This document shows, one piece after another, positions 44,406-53,476 of a stretch of DNA of 64,000 bases. The notes beneath the pieces were generated by a model that was not told the origin of the DNA, ran no database searches, and saw nothing but the letters and a program-made list of their open reading frames with translations. Each line of letters starts with the position of its first letter. Position 1 is the first letter of the stretch. Both the position numbers and the translations under genes were made by a program. This stretch comes from Chryseobacterium nakagawai (lineage in GTDB: Bacteria; Bacteroidota; Bacteroidia; Flavobacteriales; Weeksellaceae): contig NZ_LR134386.1 in the NCBI RefSeq assembly GCF_900637665.1, forward strand, positions 3,774,501-3,838,500, written 5' to 3'.

Positions 44406-45371
44406 ATGGATTGGTGGAAGGATACAAATAAACCGGATCAAGAATTTCTTGATAGAATGAGTATTGAATTTGAGAAAATTGATAAACTTTTTGCTGAAAT
44501 CCCTGAAAGTACGGACCCAGAAGTATTAAAGGTAATTGAAACAAAATCTAAAACAGCAGAAGGTTTAATAAAACATTATCTTGATCTAACTAAAGTTTTG
44601 GATCAACGAAGAGGCGACTACTATAAGGCTGCTTTACAACTTGTTGCTATAGGGCTGACTGGTCTTGGATTACTATTGAAATTTATAACATCCTCATCTA
44701 TTTCACTTGTTTATTTAATTAGTATCTCTATATGTTTGGGGCTTCTTACAATGATTATTACAGCTTTCCGTGTCATCACATGCTTTTATTGGCAAACAAA
44801 ATCAGATAGATATCACTTTTTAAAAATTGATACTACAAAAATTCCAAATTTAGGAAACAGCTGGGAATGGTTTTATCATGGCGTTGAAGGATTATCTAAA
44901 ATTCCATTTATTTCTTCAGCATGGCAAAAGAGCAAAAAGCTTGAACAAGATAAAATTGGTGTTAATGGATATATTATTGGGGCAAGTTTCTATTTCGAAA
45001 ACTTTATAAAATCTACTCCTCGTGATTTATATATTCAAAATTTAAAGCATGCATATCTATTACTAGTTCACAATGCTTATAAAAATAAATTTGAGAGACA
45101 ATTAACAGATATTATGTCTAAGGGAGTTAATACTACATTTTGGGTGGTCATTCCAGCAATAATAATATCAATACTTTCAGGGATATTTTTATCAGACATT
45201 CCATTTACAACAAAAGATGAATCAACTACACCGATAAATATGAATATATCAAAAAACTATACCACCCCTGAAGAAATAAAAATAGACCAAAAATCTCAAG
45301 TAAAATTAGATTCTACAAAAAAAACAGATTCAGTTGAAATAACAAAAACTAATAATATATCTGGGAAATAG
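44406..45371 (+). CDS. Three-segment membrane protein of unknown function
   Basis: A 321-residue protein. Residues about 1-78 are soluble and helical. Hydrophobic segments lie near 79-97 (VAIGLTGLGLLLKFI) and 101-124 (SLVYLISISICLGLLTMIIT). A third lies near 243-262 (FWVVIPAIIISILSGIFL), followed by a polar tail rich in Lys, Thr and Ser. The two close helices followed by a helical region recall 2-TM effectors (SLATT-like) in defence loci, but I cannot confirm the family. It lies between the NACHT locus and the radical SAM gene on the same strand. Confidence 0.6.
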   Translation: MDWWKDTNKPDQEFLDRMSIEFEKIDKLFAEIPESTDPEVLKVIETKSKTAEGLIKHYLDLTKVLDQRRGDYYKAALQLVAIGLTGLGLLLKFITSSSISLVYLISISICLGLLTMIITAFRVITCFYWQTKSDRYHFLKIDTTKIPNLGNSWEWFYHGVEGLSKIPFISSAWQKSKKLEQDKIGVNGYIIGASFYFENFIKSTPRDLYIQNLKHAYLLLVHNAYKNKFERQLTDIMSKGVNTTFWVVIPAIIISILSGIFLSDIPFTTKDESTTPINMNISKNYTTPEEIKIDQKSQVKLDSTKKTDSVEITKTNNISGK

Positions 45372-45394
45372 TCAAATTTCGAATTATTTATAAT

Positions 45395-46639
45395 ATGGCA
45401 ACTAATTATGATTATGCATTAAGTATAAGCTCTCAAATTTCACATTGTAGCTTACCTTTGAGGCTTGATTCCTATTCTAAATGTTCATTTAGATGTTCTT
45501 ATTGTTTTGCTAAAAACCGAGGAGGGAATCATCCACCAAAAGGGATAAAAACAATAAATACAAAAGCATTTGAAAATATTTTTTTACGTCTAAAAGAAGA
45601 TAATCATCGCAAGAATGTTATTTCTCAATTCCTGAAAAGAAAAGTCCCATTACACTTTGGAGGTATGAGTGATCCGTTTATGCCATATGAGTCATTAAAG
45701 AAAAAAACTTTTGAAACCTTAACAATTTTATCACATTTTCAATATCCAACAATTATCTCAACTAAGGGAAACCTTCTTTTTGAAGAAGATTATATAGATT
45801 TAATTTCCAGTGGCAAATTTGTAATACAAGTTTCGTTTAGTACATTAAATGATGAACTTTCAAAAAAATTAGAAGTTAACACCCCCTTACCTTCAGAAAG
45901 ATTAGAAATGATTAAGCTAATTGCTTCATCTTGTTGGGTTTCTGCAAGGCTTCAGCCAATGATTCCTGGAAATTTAGAAAAAGCTAAAGAAGCATTAATC
46001 AAACTAGCGTCGGCTGGGGTTAAACATGTTTCGGTTGAATTTCTTAAAATCCCTTTTATTGGGAAAAAAAAATTACTCGAAACCATTAATAAATCTTTAA
46101 ATACGGATATAAGTAAGTATTACTCAGACAATAAAATCAGTGGATTAGAATTTCTAGTTAATAATGATTATGCAAACCATTTTCATAGGGAACTGATAAA
46201 AGTTGCAACCCAATATAATATACAATATTCATCAGCTGATACTGATTTGTTACCATTTGATGGTAGTAGTGCGTGCTGCTCTGGAACAGCGGAGATTGAG
46301 GGCTTTGGTAATTATTATACACATACTTTTCCTCAAGCCATTAGAAATGCATTATCTGATAACAGTCAGTTACTAACCTATAATCATCTTAATACAGAAT
46401 GGGCTCCATCAGGATCAATTAAAAGATATCTTAATTCAAAAACACGAATTGAAGGTGAAAATAATATTAAAAAATTTATGGCTCATAAATGGAATAATGC
46501 AACTTCCGGTTATGGGCCGCTTGCTTTTCAAGGTATTACAGATACTAAAACATTCGATAATGATGGAATGAAAATATTCAAAATTTCGCAAGAAGCTTTT
46601 CATCTTGCTAAAGCACTAAAATTTAATCGTTTTAAATAA
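45395..46639 (+). CDS. Radical SAM protein (SPL-like)
   Basis: A 414-residue protein. The cluster motif is CSFRCSYCFAK (Cx3Cx2C) near 31-41, which binds a 4Fe-4S cluster and SAM. LHFGGMSDPFMPYE follows, then TIISTKGNLLFEEDYIDLI and QVSFSTLNDELSKKLE, resembling the SplB/spore photoproduct lyase-like branch. Additional cysteines CCSG lie near 292. The substrate is unknown. It starts 24 bases after the membrane protein gene, and the terminator at 46699 ends the cluster. Radical SAM enzymes occur in some defence loci; this one does not resemble viperins. Confidence 0.75.
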   Translation: MATNYDYALSISSQISHCSLPLRLDSYSKCSFRCSYCFAKNRGGNHPPKGIKTINTKAFENIFLRLKEDNHRKNVISQFLKRKVPLHFGGMSDPFMPYESLKKKTFETLTILSHFQYPTIISTKGNLLFEEDYIDLISSGKFVIQVSFSTLNDELSKKLEVNTPLPSERLEMIKLIASSCWVSARLQPMIPGNLEKAKEALIKLASAGVKHVSVEFLKIPFIGKKKLLETINKSLNTDISKYYSDNKISGLEFLVNNDYANHFHRELIKVATQYNIQYSSADTDLLPFDGSSACCSGTAEIEGFGNYYTHTFPQAIRNALSDNSQLLTYNHLNTEWAPSGSIKRYLNSKTRIEGENNIKKFMAHKWNNATSGYGPLAFQGITDTKTFDNDGMKIFKISQEAFHLAKALKFNRFK

Positions 46640-46698
46640 AAAGATAAATTTTCTGCACTCAAATTTCCCCGACTTTGTTCAATAGAAATCAAAACAAT

Positions 46699-46725
46699 AA
46701 AATCCCAGCTTGCGTTGGGGTTTTT
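46699..46725 (+). terminator. Terminator after the radical SAM gene
   Basis: Stem AAAATCCCAGC with GTTGGGGTTTT (with G-T pairs), a TTGC loop and a T-run, 60 bases after the stop. Confidence 0.75.
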
Positions 46726-46767
46726 AAGCAAAAGAATATCTAATCCTATATTCTTATAGATTTTACA

Positions 46768-46830
46768 TCATTTTCTCACCAGCTCTACTCTACGGTTCTG
46801 CGCCTTTCCTTGTTCAGAACTGCCGAAGCC
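46768..46830 (-). pseudogene. Remnant of an OmpA C-terminus
   Basis: On the minus strand it reads GFGSSEQGKAQNRRVELVRK and a stop, nearly the same as the last residues of the OmpA-like gene at 49876-50883 (GFGSKNPIADNSSEQGKA onward), with eight residues deleted. The sequence after the stop is also similar (A/T-rich, AAAGAATAT, TATATTCTTAT). It is a leftover of a duplicated gene end. Confidence 0.75.
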
Positions 46831-46915
46831 TTTTGACTTGAAATATGTTTAAAGGAAATAATCTTATTGACTACCCCAAACTTGTAATATTTTGCGCAGC
46901 ATAGAACTCCTGTCA
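46831..46915 (+). repeat. Dispersed stem-loop repeat, copy 2
   Basis: It shares TTTAAAGGAAATAATCTTAT and TTTTGCGCAGC with the copies near 39003 and 49470. It begins exactly where the OmpA remnant ends. Confidence 0.5.
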
Positions 46916-46981
46916 ATCTGTAATCTATATCACAAACACTCAACTTAATCGTTTTTTTGACTATAATTGTATCATAAAAAA

Positions 46982-48322
46982 ATGATTATCCCTGTGAAAA
47001 TTGCAATACCGCTTCGCTTTAGTTTATTGATGATCCTTACTACATCTGCTTTTACCATAATCCCAGCACAATCAACCGCTGTTCTTCCGATAAAGAAAAT
47101 AGATAACGATACGCTTTTAGTGGCTTATAAGAAATCTATTGATGATGTTTCACATGGGTTGTATCTGGAGGCTTCATTTGGTATGCTCAAAAGATTGAAT
47201 GTAGAAAGTGTGGATCAGATTGATGATCCCGATGTGGTGGATCAATGGGCACAGGTGATGTCTGCAATGACCGGAATACCAACATTCAATAAGGCTAAAA
47301 GTTCGGACTTCCATGTACCCAAAGAACAGATTGCGAACTTGCGTTTATCTAAAGGCACTAATGCCATCGATGAAATAGTAAAGCGCGCGCGTCATACCCG
47401 TATCGTTATCCTGAATGAGAATCACCTGGATCCTCGTGGGCGTGCTTTCGGACTTGAAGTGGCCCAAGCTTTACAACCACTTGGCTATACCATTCTTGCT
47501 ATGGAAGCTTTGAGACCGTATGCAGATGATCAGGAAGAACGCCGCAAAATGGATCAGCTGTCGGCAGATGGAGTCGTGAGAGGAGCAGGTGATTTCTATA
47601 GTGGTTATTATTTTGATGATCCCATTTTCGCTGATTTCGTAAGACAATCGCTAGCAATGGGGTATCATCCGGTATCTTACGAGACAGCCGGCCGCGGATA
47701 TACAGCTCAGGAGCGCGAAGAGAAACAGGCTGACAATCTTATTCGTCGTGCTGTGCAGTCTTTTCCGGAAGCCAAAATTCTTATGTATGTCGGCGAGCGC
47801 CATGCCGCTGAAGGGCCTGTTCTCAACGAAGAAAAACCTTATCTGAAAATGGCCGCTACTCTTAAAGCGAAAACCGGCATAGACCCTCTGACGATTGATC
47901 AAGCCGGACTATCCCCTATCCCAATGAACAGACCTGACGTTGACCTATACAAAATTGCCTCATTAAAGGCTCCGAAAACATCAGTCGTTTTATTGAATCA
48001 GGGTAAACCTTTAACTACGGGCCTTTTATCCGGAGCTGTGGATTTACAGGTAGTTCATCCGCCAGTTAAACTTATCAATGGCCGCCCAGAATGGCTATTA
48101 AAGATGAACAGACATTCCATTTCCGTTCCTCAGAACCTCCTGCCGGAATCAGGTATAAGGCTCATTCAGGCTTTCGTTGCAGATTCACCGGCAGATGCCC
48201 GTCCAATCGATCAGGTATTAATTATGTCCGGTAAAAAACCACCCGTTTTAATGCTGCCTGACCTCAAGGTTCGTTATGCCACTCAGGATTTTCCGAATCA
48301 GATAAAAACTTCGGATCAATAG
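46982..48322 (+). CDS. TIKI/ChaN-like exported protein
   Basis: I choose ATG 46982 (446 residues); a TTG start five codons upstream is possible. The N-terminus (MIIPVKIAIPLRFSLLMILT to PAQS) is a signal peptide. Residues about 125-260 have VILNENHLDPRGRAFGLEVA, LAMEALRPYAD and GYHPVSYE, and MYVGERHAAEGP comes later. The two NExH and GERH histidine motifs are those of the TIKI/ChaN/EreA-like metal-binding superfamily. It could be a metallohydrolase or haem-binding protein. Its codons are visibly richer in G and C than those of the neighbours, suggesting separate acquisition. It is a single gene. Confidence 0.65.
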   Translation: MIIPVKIAIPLRFSLLMILTTSAFTIIPAQSTAVLPIKKIDNDTLLVAYKKSIDDVSHGLYLEASFGMLKRLNVESVDQIDDPDVVDQWAQVMSAMTGIPTFNKAKSSDFHVPKEQIANLRLSKGTNAIDEIVKRARHTRIVILNENHLDPRGRAFGLEVAQALQPLGYTILAMEALRPYADDQEERRKMDQLSADGVVRGAGDFYSGYYFDDPIFADFVRQSLAMGYHPVSYETAGRGYTAQEREEKQADNLIRRAVQSFPEAKILMYVGERHAAEGPVLNEEKPYLKMAATLKAKTGIDPLTIDQAGLSPIPMNRPDVDLYKIASLKAPKTSVVLLNQGKPLTTGLLSGAVDLQVVHPPVKLINGRPEWLLKMNRHSISVPQNLLPESGIRLIQAFVADSPADARPIDQVLIMSGKKPPVLMLPDLKVRYATQDFPNQIKTSDQ

Positions 48323-48407
48323 GTGTCAATTTATATGGAGCTCTCCGGCTTCCAACATTTTTGTTAATCATAGCCAACCAGCATTTGTAACTCTCTTTAT
48401 CATTCAT

Positions 48408-49328
48408 TTAAATAAGGTCTGCAGGCTTCGCTTTTAACAATAAACTTTTGCATTCGATGGTTTGGAAAAGTTCCAGTCCTTCCTGCCACCATTTTGCCAT
48501 CTCCTCTTTATCAAATATAAATGAATGGGTGGTGAGTATCCTGTTGATAAAAAAGAAATTGATGTGTACATTGGTGGTTGCCGCTTCCAACTGTGAAATA
48601 ATAAGATCGTCACTGGCAATCTGATTCAGCATAAAATCTATGGTACGGGCAAAAACATCCAATACATTCTGGAGAGGTGGATTATTGTATGACGTTTTTT
48701 CCAGCCGCAATACAATGGTATCTATGGATGACGCTCCTTTCTCCAGGGCGTGCTGTAAAGGGATAAGGTTTCCAAAGCCTCCGTCAGCATATTCATTTCC
48801 GTTCTTTTGACATAAGCTCATCAACGGAACCATATTGGATGAAGCCCAGATCCAGTCGCAGAAATCCTCATAACTGTATTCATTAGAAGACTTATATTCT
48901 ATTTGCTGCGTTGTAAGGTTGGCTACTGTGACTACAATTTCTTTTTTCAGTTCTTTTATTCTTTCAAAATCCTGCTTTGTAAAACTATTGCGGATAAGAT
49001 TTCTGAGGTTGGTACTGTCTCCTAATGTCTTTTGTCTTTTTATAAACTGCCTGATAATCGCCAGATGATTGATCCCTACTTTTACTTCACCGTTCTTCTT
49101 CGTTATTTTAAACGGACAAACCGTAAAAATATCGGACTGCTCGATGGTGGTATACAACTTTTTAATTCTTTGGATATCTCCAAGAGCAAGAAAAGGAATC
49201 AGAAGACTTCCGGTTGAAGTCCCTACAAAGAGTTCATAGTCGTTTTTATTATGTTCTATAAGATGTTCAGCTACCCCGCCTGCAAAAGCCCCTTTGCTCC
49301 CTCCTCCTGAAATGACCAATGCTTTCAT
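48408..49328 (-). CDS. Patatin-like phospholipase
   Basis: A 306-residue protein with all patatin motifs: the oxyanion loop GGGSKGAFAGG at 8-18, the nucleophile serine in VGTSTGSLL near 38, and the catalytic aspartate in YADGGFGNLIPL near 182. The dyad is Ser-Asp. It is predicted to be a lipid acyl hydrolase; the substrate is unknown. There is no signal peptide, so it is cytosolic or exported by another route. It is a single gene; no cyclic-nucleotide synthase lies beside it, so a CBASS effector role is not supported. Confidence 0.88.
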   Translation of the reverse strand: MKALVISGGGSKGAFAGGVAEHLIEHNKNDYELFVGTSTGSLLIPFLALGDIQRIKKLYTTIEQSDIFTVCPFKITKKNGEVKVGINHLAIIRQFIKRQKTLGDSTNLRNLIRNSFTKQDFERIKELKKEIVVTVANLTTQQIEYKSSNEYSYEDFCDWIWASSNMVPLMSLCQKNGNEYADGGFGNLIPLQHALEKGASSIDTIVLRLEKTSYNNPPLQNVLDVFARTIDFMLNQIASDDLIISQLEAATTNVHINFFFINRILTTHSFIFDKEEMAKWWQEGLELFQTIECKSLLLKAKPADLI

Positions 49329-49469
49329 AATTGATTTAAAATTAACGTAGTACTAATGTAATAATAAATCAAATATGTTATTCATAATACATTCAACCCA
49401 CTACAAGATTGAGTACACCAAAGCATACATTCACCTGACTATTCCATGTATGGAAATTAAATCCTCCGC

Positions 49470-49560
49470 TCTCCGGAGCCTCCTGACTTCGGAGCAAGTA
49501 TAACGGGAATCATCTTATTTACCAGCTTAAAGTCAGGAGACTTTGCGCAGCGGGTTTGGA
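49470..49560 (+). repeat. Dispersed stem-loop repeat, copy 3
   Basis: A perfect 10-bp stem CTCCTGACTT (49480-49489) with AAGTCAGGAG (49530-49539), then CTTTGCGCAGCGGGTT. It is related to the copies at 39003 and 46831. Confidence 0.6.
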
Positions 49561-49652
49561 GCATCAGCAAAAAGGAGAGATCAGGGACTTGCTAAAATTT
49601 CATCCTAATAGTAGAGCTATAAAAACAAAGGCATTTATATAATTTTACACTA

Positions 49653-49716
49653 TTGTCATTCTGACGAAGGAAGAATCTCATTCAGAGTTTAGATTCTTCC
49701 TTCGTCAGAATGACAA
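49653..49716. repeat. Perfect 26-bp inverted repeat (REP-like hairpin)
   Basis: The arms 49653-49678 and 49691-49716 are exact reverse complements (beginning TTGTCATTCTGACGAAGG), separated by 12 bases. There is no T-run, so it is probably a mobile or REP-type intergenic element and not a terminator. Confidence 0.85.
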
Positions 49717-49875
49717 GGCGAAACAACTAAACAATAAACCTAATGTAAATTTGTATATAGTTACCAAAACAAAAATCAGAGCAGATCAATTTCTACTCTG
49801 ATGTATATCTGATGAGCAAAGCATCAACTTTTTAAGCAAAAGAATATTTCATTCTATATTCTTATCAGGTTAAAA

Positions 49876-50883
49876 TTACTTTTTCACCAGCTCCACTCTA
49901 CGGTTTTGTGCCTTCCCTTGTTCAGAACTGTTATCTGCTATCGGATTTTTGCTGCCGAAGCCCTCTGCTGAAAGTCTTGCTTTATCGATGCCTGATGTGG
50001 TTATCGCATTCAATACGGCTGTGGCACGATCTTTTGAGAGTTGGAGATTATGGGCATCATTTCCGCTGTTATCGGTATAGCCGTTAATAGATAATTTCAG
50101 GTTGCTGTCGTTTTTCAGGACTTTTGTTATTTCATCTACGGCTGTTTTGCCATCGGGTTGTAAGCTCGCTTTGTCGGTATCAAAATTAATATGCAATACA
50201 GCTTTGCCTTTTGCCTCTAATTCTTTTTTTATTTCATCAGATTTTAGGATGGAAATTGTTTGTTTAAACGGTGCTTTCTGGAGTATTTGTATTCCTCCGG
50301 TAGAAGTATTTCCATAGAGCTGAATATAAATATCATCGCCATTGGTTCTTCTGATGACATAGACTTTTACAGGTTCATTCCAATAGTCTATAGAACCCTC
50401 TTCTCCAAAGTATTTTGCGTCTTCTTTTATTCTGTCAAGTTCCTGCTGGGAAACTTTACCGTCAAATATCTTTACCCCGCCCACTTTTGTAATAGCGTCA
50501 TCATAGCTTTTCAAAAAATACGGCAACGACCAATCTTCCTTATTAGTTTTCTCGTTGACGACATATGTTTTCCAAACTTTTCCTTCTATGGGCGTCATTA
50601 TGCCGTTAAGTGGGAAAAACAGCATATCATAGCTTCTTTGTACCGGTTTGTTTTGGGATTCCAGTCCTTTGGGAAAACTGAAAAAAGGAAGATCACCTAC
50701 CTCAGCGGTAGAAACCGGTATGGAGTTGATATCAAAATCATTTGTTCCTCCCGAAGATTTTTCTGCTGCCCTGGAATCTTCTAGAGCGACAGTATCGTGA
50801 GCTGTATCTGTTTTTTGTTCAGCCTTTTTATTACAGGCAGCAAGCAAAGCGCCTATGGATAGAATAATCAGTGTCTTCTTCAT
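49876..50883 (-). CDS. OmpA-family lipoprotein
   Basis: A 335-residue protein. The N-terminus MKKTLIILSIGALLAAC has a lipobox, so it should be acylated at Cys17. The middle part (about 50-215) is unassigned. The last ~110 residues form an OmpA C-terminal peptidoglycan-binding domain (VLHINFDTDKASLQPDG, then LSINGYTDNSGNDAHNLQLS, KDRATAVLNAI and a NRRVEL end). It probably links the outer membrane to peptidoglycan. A degraded second copy of its 3' end lies at 46768-46830. It is a single gene. Confidence 0.88.
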   Translation of the reverse strand: MKKTLIILSIGALLAACNKKAEQKTDTAHDTVALEDSRAAEKSSGGTNDFDINSIPVSTAEVGDLPFFSFPKGLESQNKPVQRSYDMLFFPLNGIMTPIEGKVWKTYVVNEKTNKEDWSLPYFLKSYDDAITKVGGVKIFDGKVSQQELDRIKEDAKYFGEEGSIDYWNEPVKVYVIRRTNGDDIYIQLYGNTSTGGIQILQKAPFKQTISILKSDEIKKELEAKGKAVLHINFDTDKASLQPDGKTAVDEITKVLKNDSNLKLSINGYTDNSGNDAHNLQLSKDRATAVLNAITTSGIDKARLSAEGFGSKNPIADNSSEQGKAQNRRVELVKK

Positions 50884-51547
50884 GTTAATACATTTTAGGT
50901 TTATGGTGTATAATTTCTTTTAAATAGTGAGGGATAAAACAACTCAAATCCTTCTGCATCAAAATCGTTCGGTATATTTTATACGGCATTATTTTTTGCG
51001 GCACTAACTTACAAATAAAATGCGAATGGGAAAGTACCTAGATTTAAGGATTTTAGTGATTAAAAATAATGTGCGGATGATATTTTTTGATGCAAAGCTT
51101 TTATTTTTCAAACCGCTGATTTTTAAGTGAGCAAAGATAGAATCAACAAAGTTGATTCGTAAAAGCGGATGGATAAGCATACTGCTTCATCAGCTACGAA
51201 GTCACATCGTTTTGCCCATTTAAAATAATGGCAGAAGTATTATTGAACTTCGTGTTTAATTTTTTAATCAAAAAATAATTCAAGCACGATCTACTGAAGG
51301 AAAAGACAGCTAAAATATTAAATCATTGATATTGTTTCATCACAACATCCATTAGTCTGCCGAATCCTGTTCTTTGATCATCAGGTTTTATCTGTATTGA
51401 ATTAAATTGCATATATACAAACAATAGTATCCAACTTTTGAAACTGATTCATCATTCTAATGTACAAATCTGTAAATCGTTTCGTTTTTACCGTAATAAG
51501 TTTCATTAATCAATTAAGTATTTTTTTATTTTTGGATAAACAATACA
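50884..51547. other. Intergenic region with an inverted repeat copy
   Basis: About 660 bases. A solo inverted copy of the 39-kb array unit lies at 51094-51288. TATTTTTG at 51527-51534 is a possible -7 box for the AraC gene at 51548. Nothing else is recognised. Confidence 0.5.
51094..51288 (-). repeat. Solo inverted copy of the 39-kb tandem repeat
   Basis: On the minus strand it shows GTGACTTCGTAGCTGATGAAG, GCAGTATGCTTATCC and the hairpin AATCAAC-TTT-GTTGATT in the same order as the array units at 39100-39940. Confidence 0.75.
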
Positions 51548-52396
51548 ATGATGAAGTCCTATAACATCCCATCCTTTTTAAAATACATTAATGTACAAAG
51601 CTCCACTAGTGATGCTATTCAGGTGATTCATTATGATGAGCACGAGAATATCCTTTTAAAATCTCCCCCTGTAGAACTGGAGTTCTATGTAATAGCCATC
51701 AAAAACAATATTGCAGTGCAGCCCCCTGTTGAAGAAATGTCTAGCTCCTGCTTGTTTCTGGATAAACCGGGAAATAATATGGAATGGGATCTGGAACACC
51801 CTTTTATAGGATATGGAATTTTCGTCAACCCTAAACTGCTTCATAAATTTGCAAAAGATTATACATTTACCGGTTATACACGCCATGAAGCCTTATTTCT
51901 GACAGACCGTGAGAGTAAGGTCTTATATGATCTTTTTATAAAAGCCTATGAAGAATATCAGCGGGAAGATTTTTCTCAGGATGTTTTGGTTTCTTATGCT
52001 GTTCTCATTCTTTCCTATACCCAAAACTTTTATGAACGTCAGTTTGAATCAAGAAGCAAAGTTTACAATAAAGTAGTGGCTGATTTTTATAAAGACCTGG
52101 ACTGGTATTTTGGAAAAGATAACAATATAGATACATTTCCTTCCGTTGCTTATTTCGCAGAAAGGGCTCATCTTTCTGTCAATTATTTTGGAGATGTAAT
52201 TAAACATTTTACGGGACAATCCCCAATAGAACATATCCATCAGTATATCATACAATCAGCAAAGGCTAAATTACGCGATACAAACCTTAGTATTAATGAA
52301 ATAGCGTACAGTTTAGGCTTTGAATACCCCACATATTTTACCCGTTTCTTCCGTAAAAAAACAGGAATTTCTCCCAAGGTATTCAGAAATCAGTAA
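51548..52396 (+). CDS. AraC-family transcriptional regulator
   Basis: A 282-residue cytosolic regulator. The N-terminal ~170 residues form a ligand-sensing domain. The C-terminal ~100 residues form an AraC double HTH, with HLSVNYFGDVIKHFTGQSP, SINEIAYSLGFEYPTYFTRF and an RKKTGISPKVFRNQ end. Two methionines open the frame. It lies 110 bases upstream of the alpha/beta hydrolase gene on the same strand, which it probably controls together with the NAD(P)-binding gene. Confidence 0.88.
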   Translation: MMKSYNIPSFLKYINVQSSTSDAIQVIHYDEHENILLKSPPVELEFYVIAIKNNIAVQPPVEEMSSSCLFLDKPGNNMEWDLEHPFIGYGIFVNPKLLHKFAKDYTFTGYTRHEALFLTDRESKVLYDLFIKAYEEYQREDFSQDVLVSYAVLILSYTQNFYERQFESRSKVYNKVVADFYKDLDWYFGKDNNIDTFPSVAYFAERAHLSVNYFGDVIKHFTGQSPIEHIHQYIIQSAKAKLRDTNLSINEIAYSLGFEYPTYFTRFFRKKTGISPKVFRNQ

Positions 52397-52448
52397 AATG
52401 TTTCTGTTTTACAGTATTTTGTTTTCAAATACAGCAGCCCCCCCAGCA

Positions 52449-52456
52449 TAACTTTG
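52449..52456 (+). promoter_or_regulatory. Promoter -7 box for the hydrolase gene
   Basis: TAACTTTG fits TAnnTTTG and lies 50 bases before the ATG at 52507. Confidence 0.5.
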
Positions 52457-52506
52457 TCTTATCAAAATGAACAAACAAATTTTATCATCATAAAAAATAT
52501 TAAAAA

Positions 52507-53418
52507 ATGAAAAAGTCAGTAAAATTCAAAGCTTTGTATTGGGATATAGCAGCAGACTTATTATTCCCTCCGGATTTTGATGAGAACAAAAAATATCCTA
52601 CCATCATCAGCACCCATCCTATTGGAAGCTGTAAAGAACAAACTTCAGGAAATGTATATGGCCAGGCATTTGCTGATGCAGGATTTGTGGTCTTGGTTCC
52701 GGATGCTTCTTTTCAGGGGGAAAGTGGTGGTGATCCCAGATTTTTAGAAGATCCGTCATTTCGTGTAGAAGATTACAGCTATGCCTGTGATTATCTGGTA
52801 ACCCTTCCATTCGTAGATGAAAAAAGGATCGGAGTTTTGGGAATCTGCGGTGCAGGAGGCTATTCGATTAATGCCACCATGAAAGAACGTCGTATCAAGG
52901 CAGTTGCAACAGTAACCGGAGCTAATTATGGCCGTGTAATGCGTGAATTTGGTGATCCAATCGCTAATCTTGAAGCCATTGCAGAGCAAAGGACAGCAGA
53001 GGCCAGAGGTGCTGCTTTAAGAGTTGACCAAGGGCTTTATCCTACTTACGAAATGGCTAAAGAAGCAGGTGCTGATATTGACCTTCTGGAGGCTACTGAA
53101 TATTACCGTACTTCCCGTGGTGAAAGTGCCAATGGAGTAAACAAAACGTTATTCTCTCATAATGCTGCTGCCATAACCTGGGATGCTTATAATCTGGCTG
53201 AAAAACTATTAACCCAGCCGTTACTGGTAATTGTGGGACGTAAACCAGGAGCATTCGGAGCATACAGAGACGGATTTGAGATTATTCGTCGTGCCGCTTC
53301 TCAGAAAAAAGAATTAGTAGTGGTTGATGGCTGGTCACATTATGATCTTTATGATAAACCGGAACCGGTAGCAATTGCATTGGATAAGCTAATCCCTTTT
53401 TATAAAGAAAACCTATAA
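52507..53418 (+). CDS. Alpha/beta hydrolase with a cysteine at the nucleophile elbow
   Basis: A 303-residue cytosolic enzyme. It shows PTIISTHPIGSCKEQTSG near 35-52 and VVLVPDASFQGESGG near 64-78. The nucleophile elbow is GICGAGGYS near 117, so the usual GxSxG serine is a cysteine as in dienelactone hydrolases. The late GWSHYDLYDKPE supplies the histidine. It resembles the YcjY/dienelactone hydrolase-like branch. The substrate is unknown. It lies between an AraC regulator and an NAD(P)-binding gene, suggesting a small inducible detoxification or catabolic unit. Confidence 0.8.
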   Translation: MKKSVKFKALYWDIAADLLFPPDFDENKKYPTIISTHPIGSCKEQTSGNVYGQAFADAGFVVLVPDASFQGESGGDPRFLEDPSFRVEDYSYACDYLVTLPFVDEKRIGVLGICGAGGYSINATMKERRIKAVATVTGANYGRVMREFGDPIANLEAIAEQRTAEARGAALRVDQGLYPTYEMAKEAGADIDLLEATEYYRTSRGESANGVNKTLFSHNAAAITWDAYNLAEKLLTQPLLVIVGRKPGAFGAYRDGFEIIRRAASQKKELVVVDGWSHYDLYDKPEPVAIALDKLIPFYKENL

Positions 53419-53476
53419 TTAATAAATAACAACGGGTCAGATTATTTCTGACTTCGTTGTTTAAAACAGCATACAA

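Larger units (their letters stand above)
49329..49875. other. Intergenic region with two structured elements
   Basis: About 550 bases without a gene. It contains the dispersed stem-loop repeat at 49470-49560 and the long perfect hairpin at 49653-49716. The rest is A/T-rich. Confidence 0.6.

Noticed and set aside
45395..46639. Prokaryotic viperin
   Set aside because: The CSFRCSYC motif and following blocks are of SplB type and the protein is longer than viperins.
48408..49328. Patatin as a CBASS phospholipase effector
   Set aside because: No cyclic-nucleotide synthase (CD-NTase) or other CBASS gene lies next to it.
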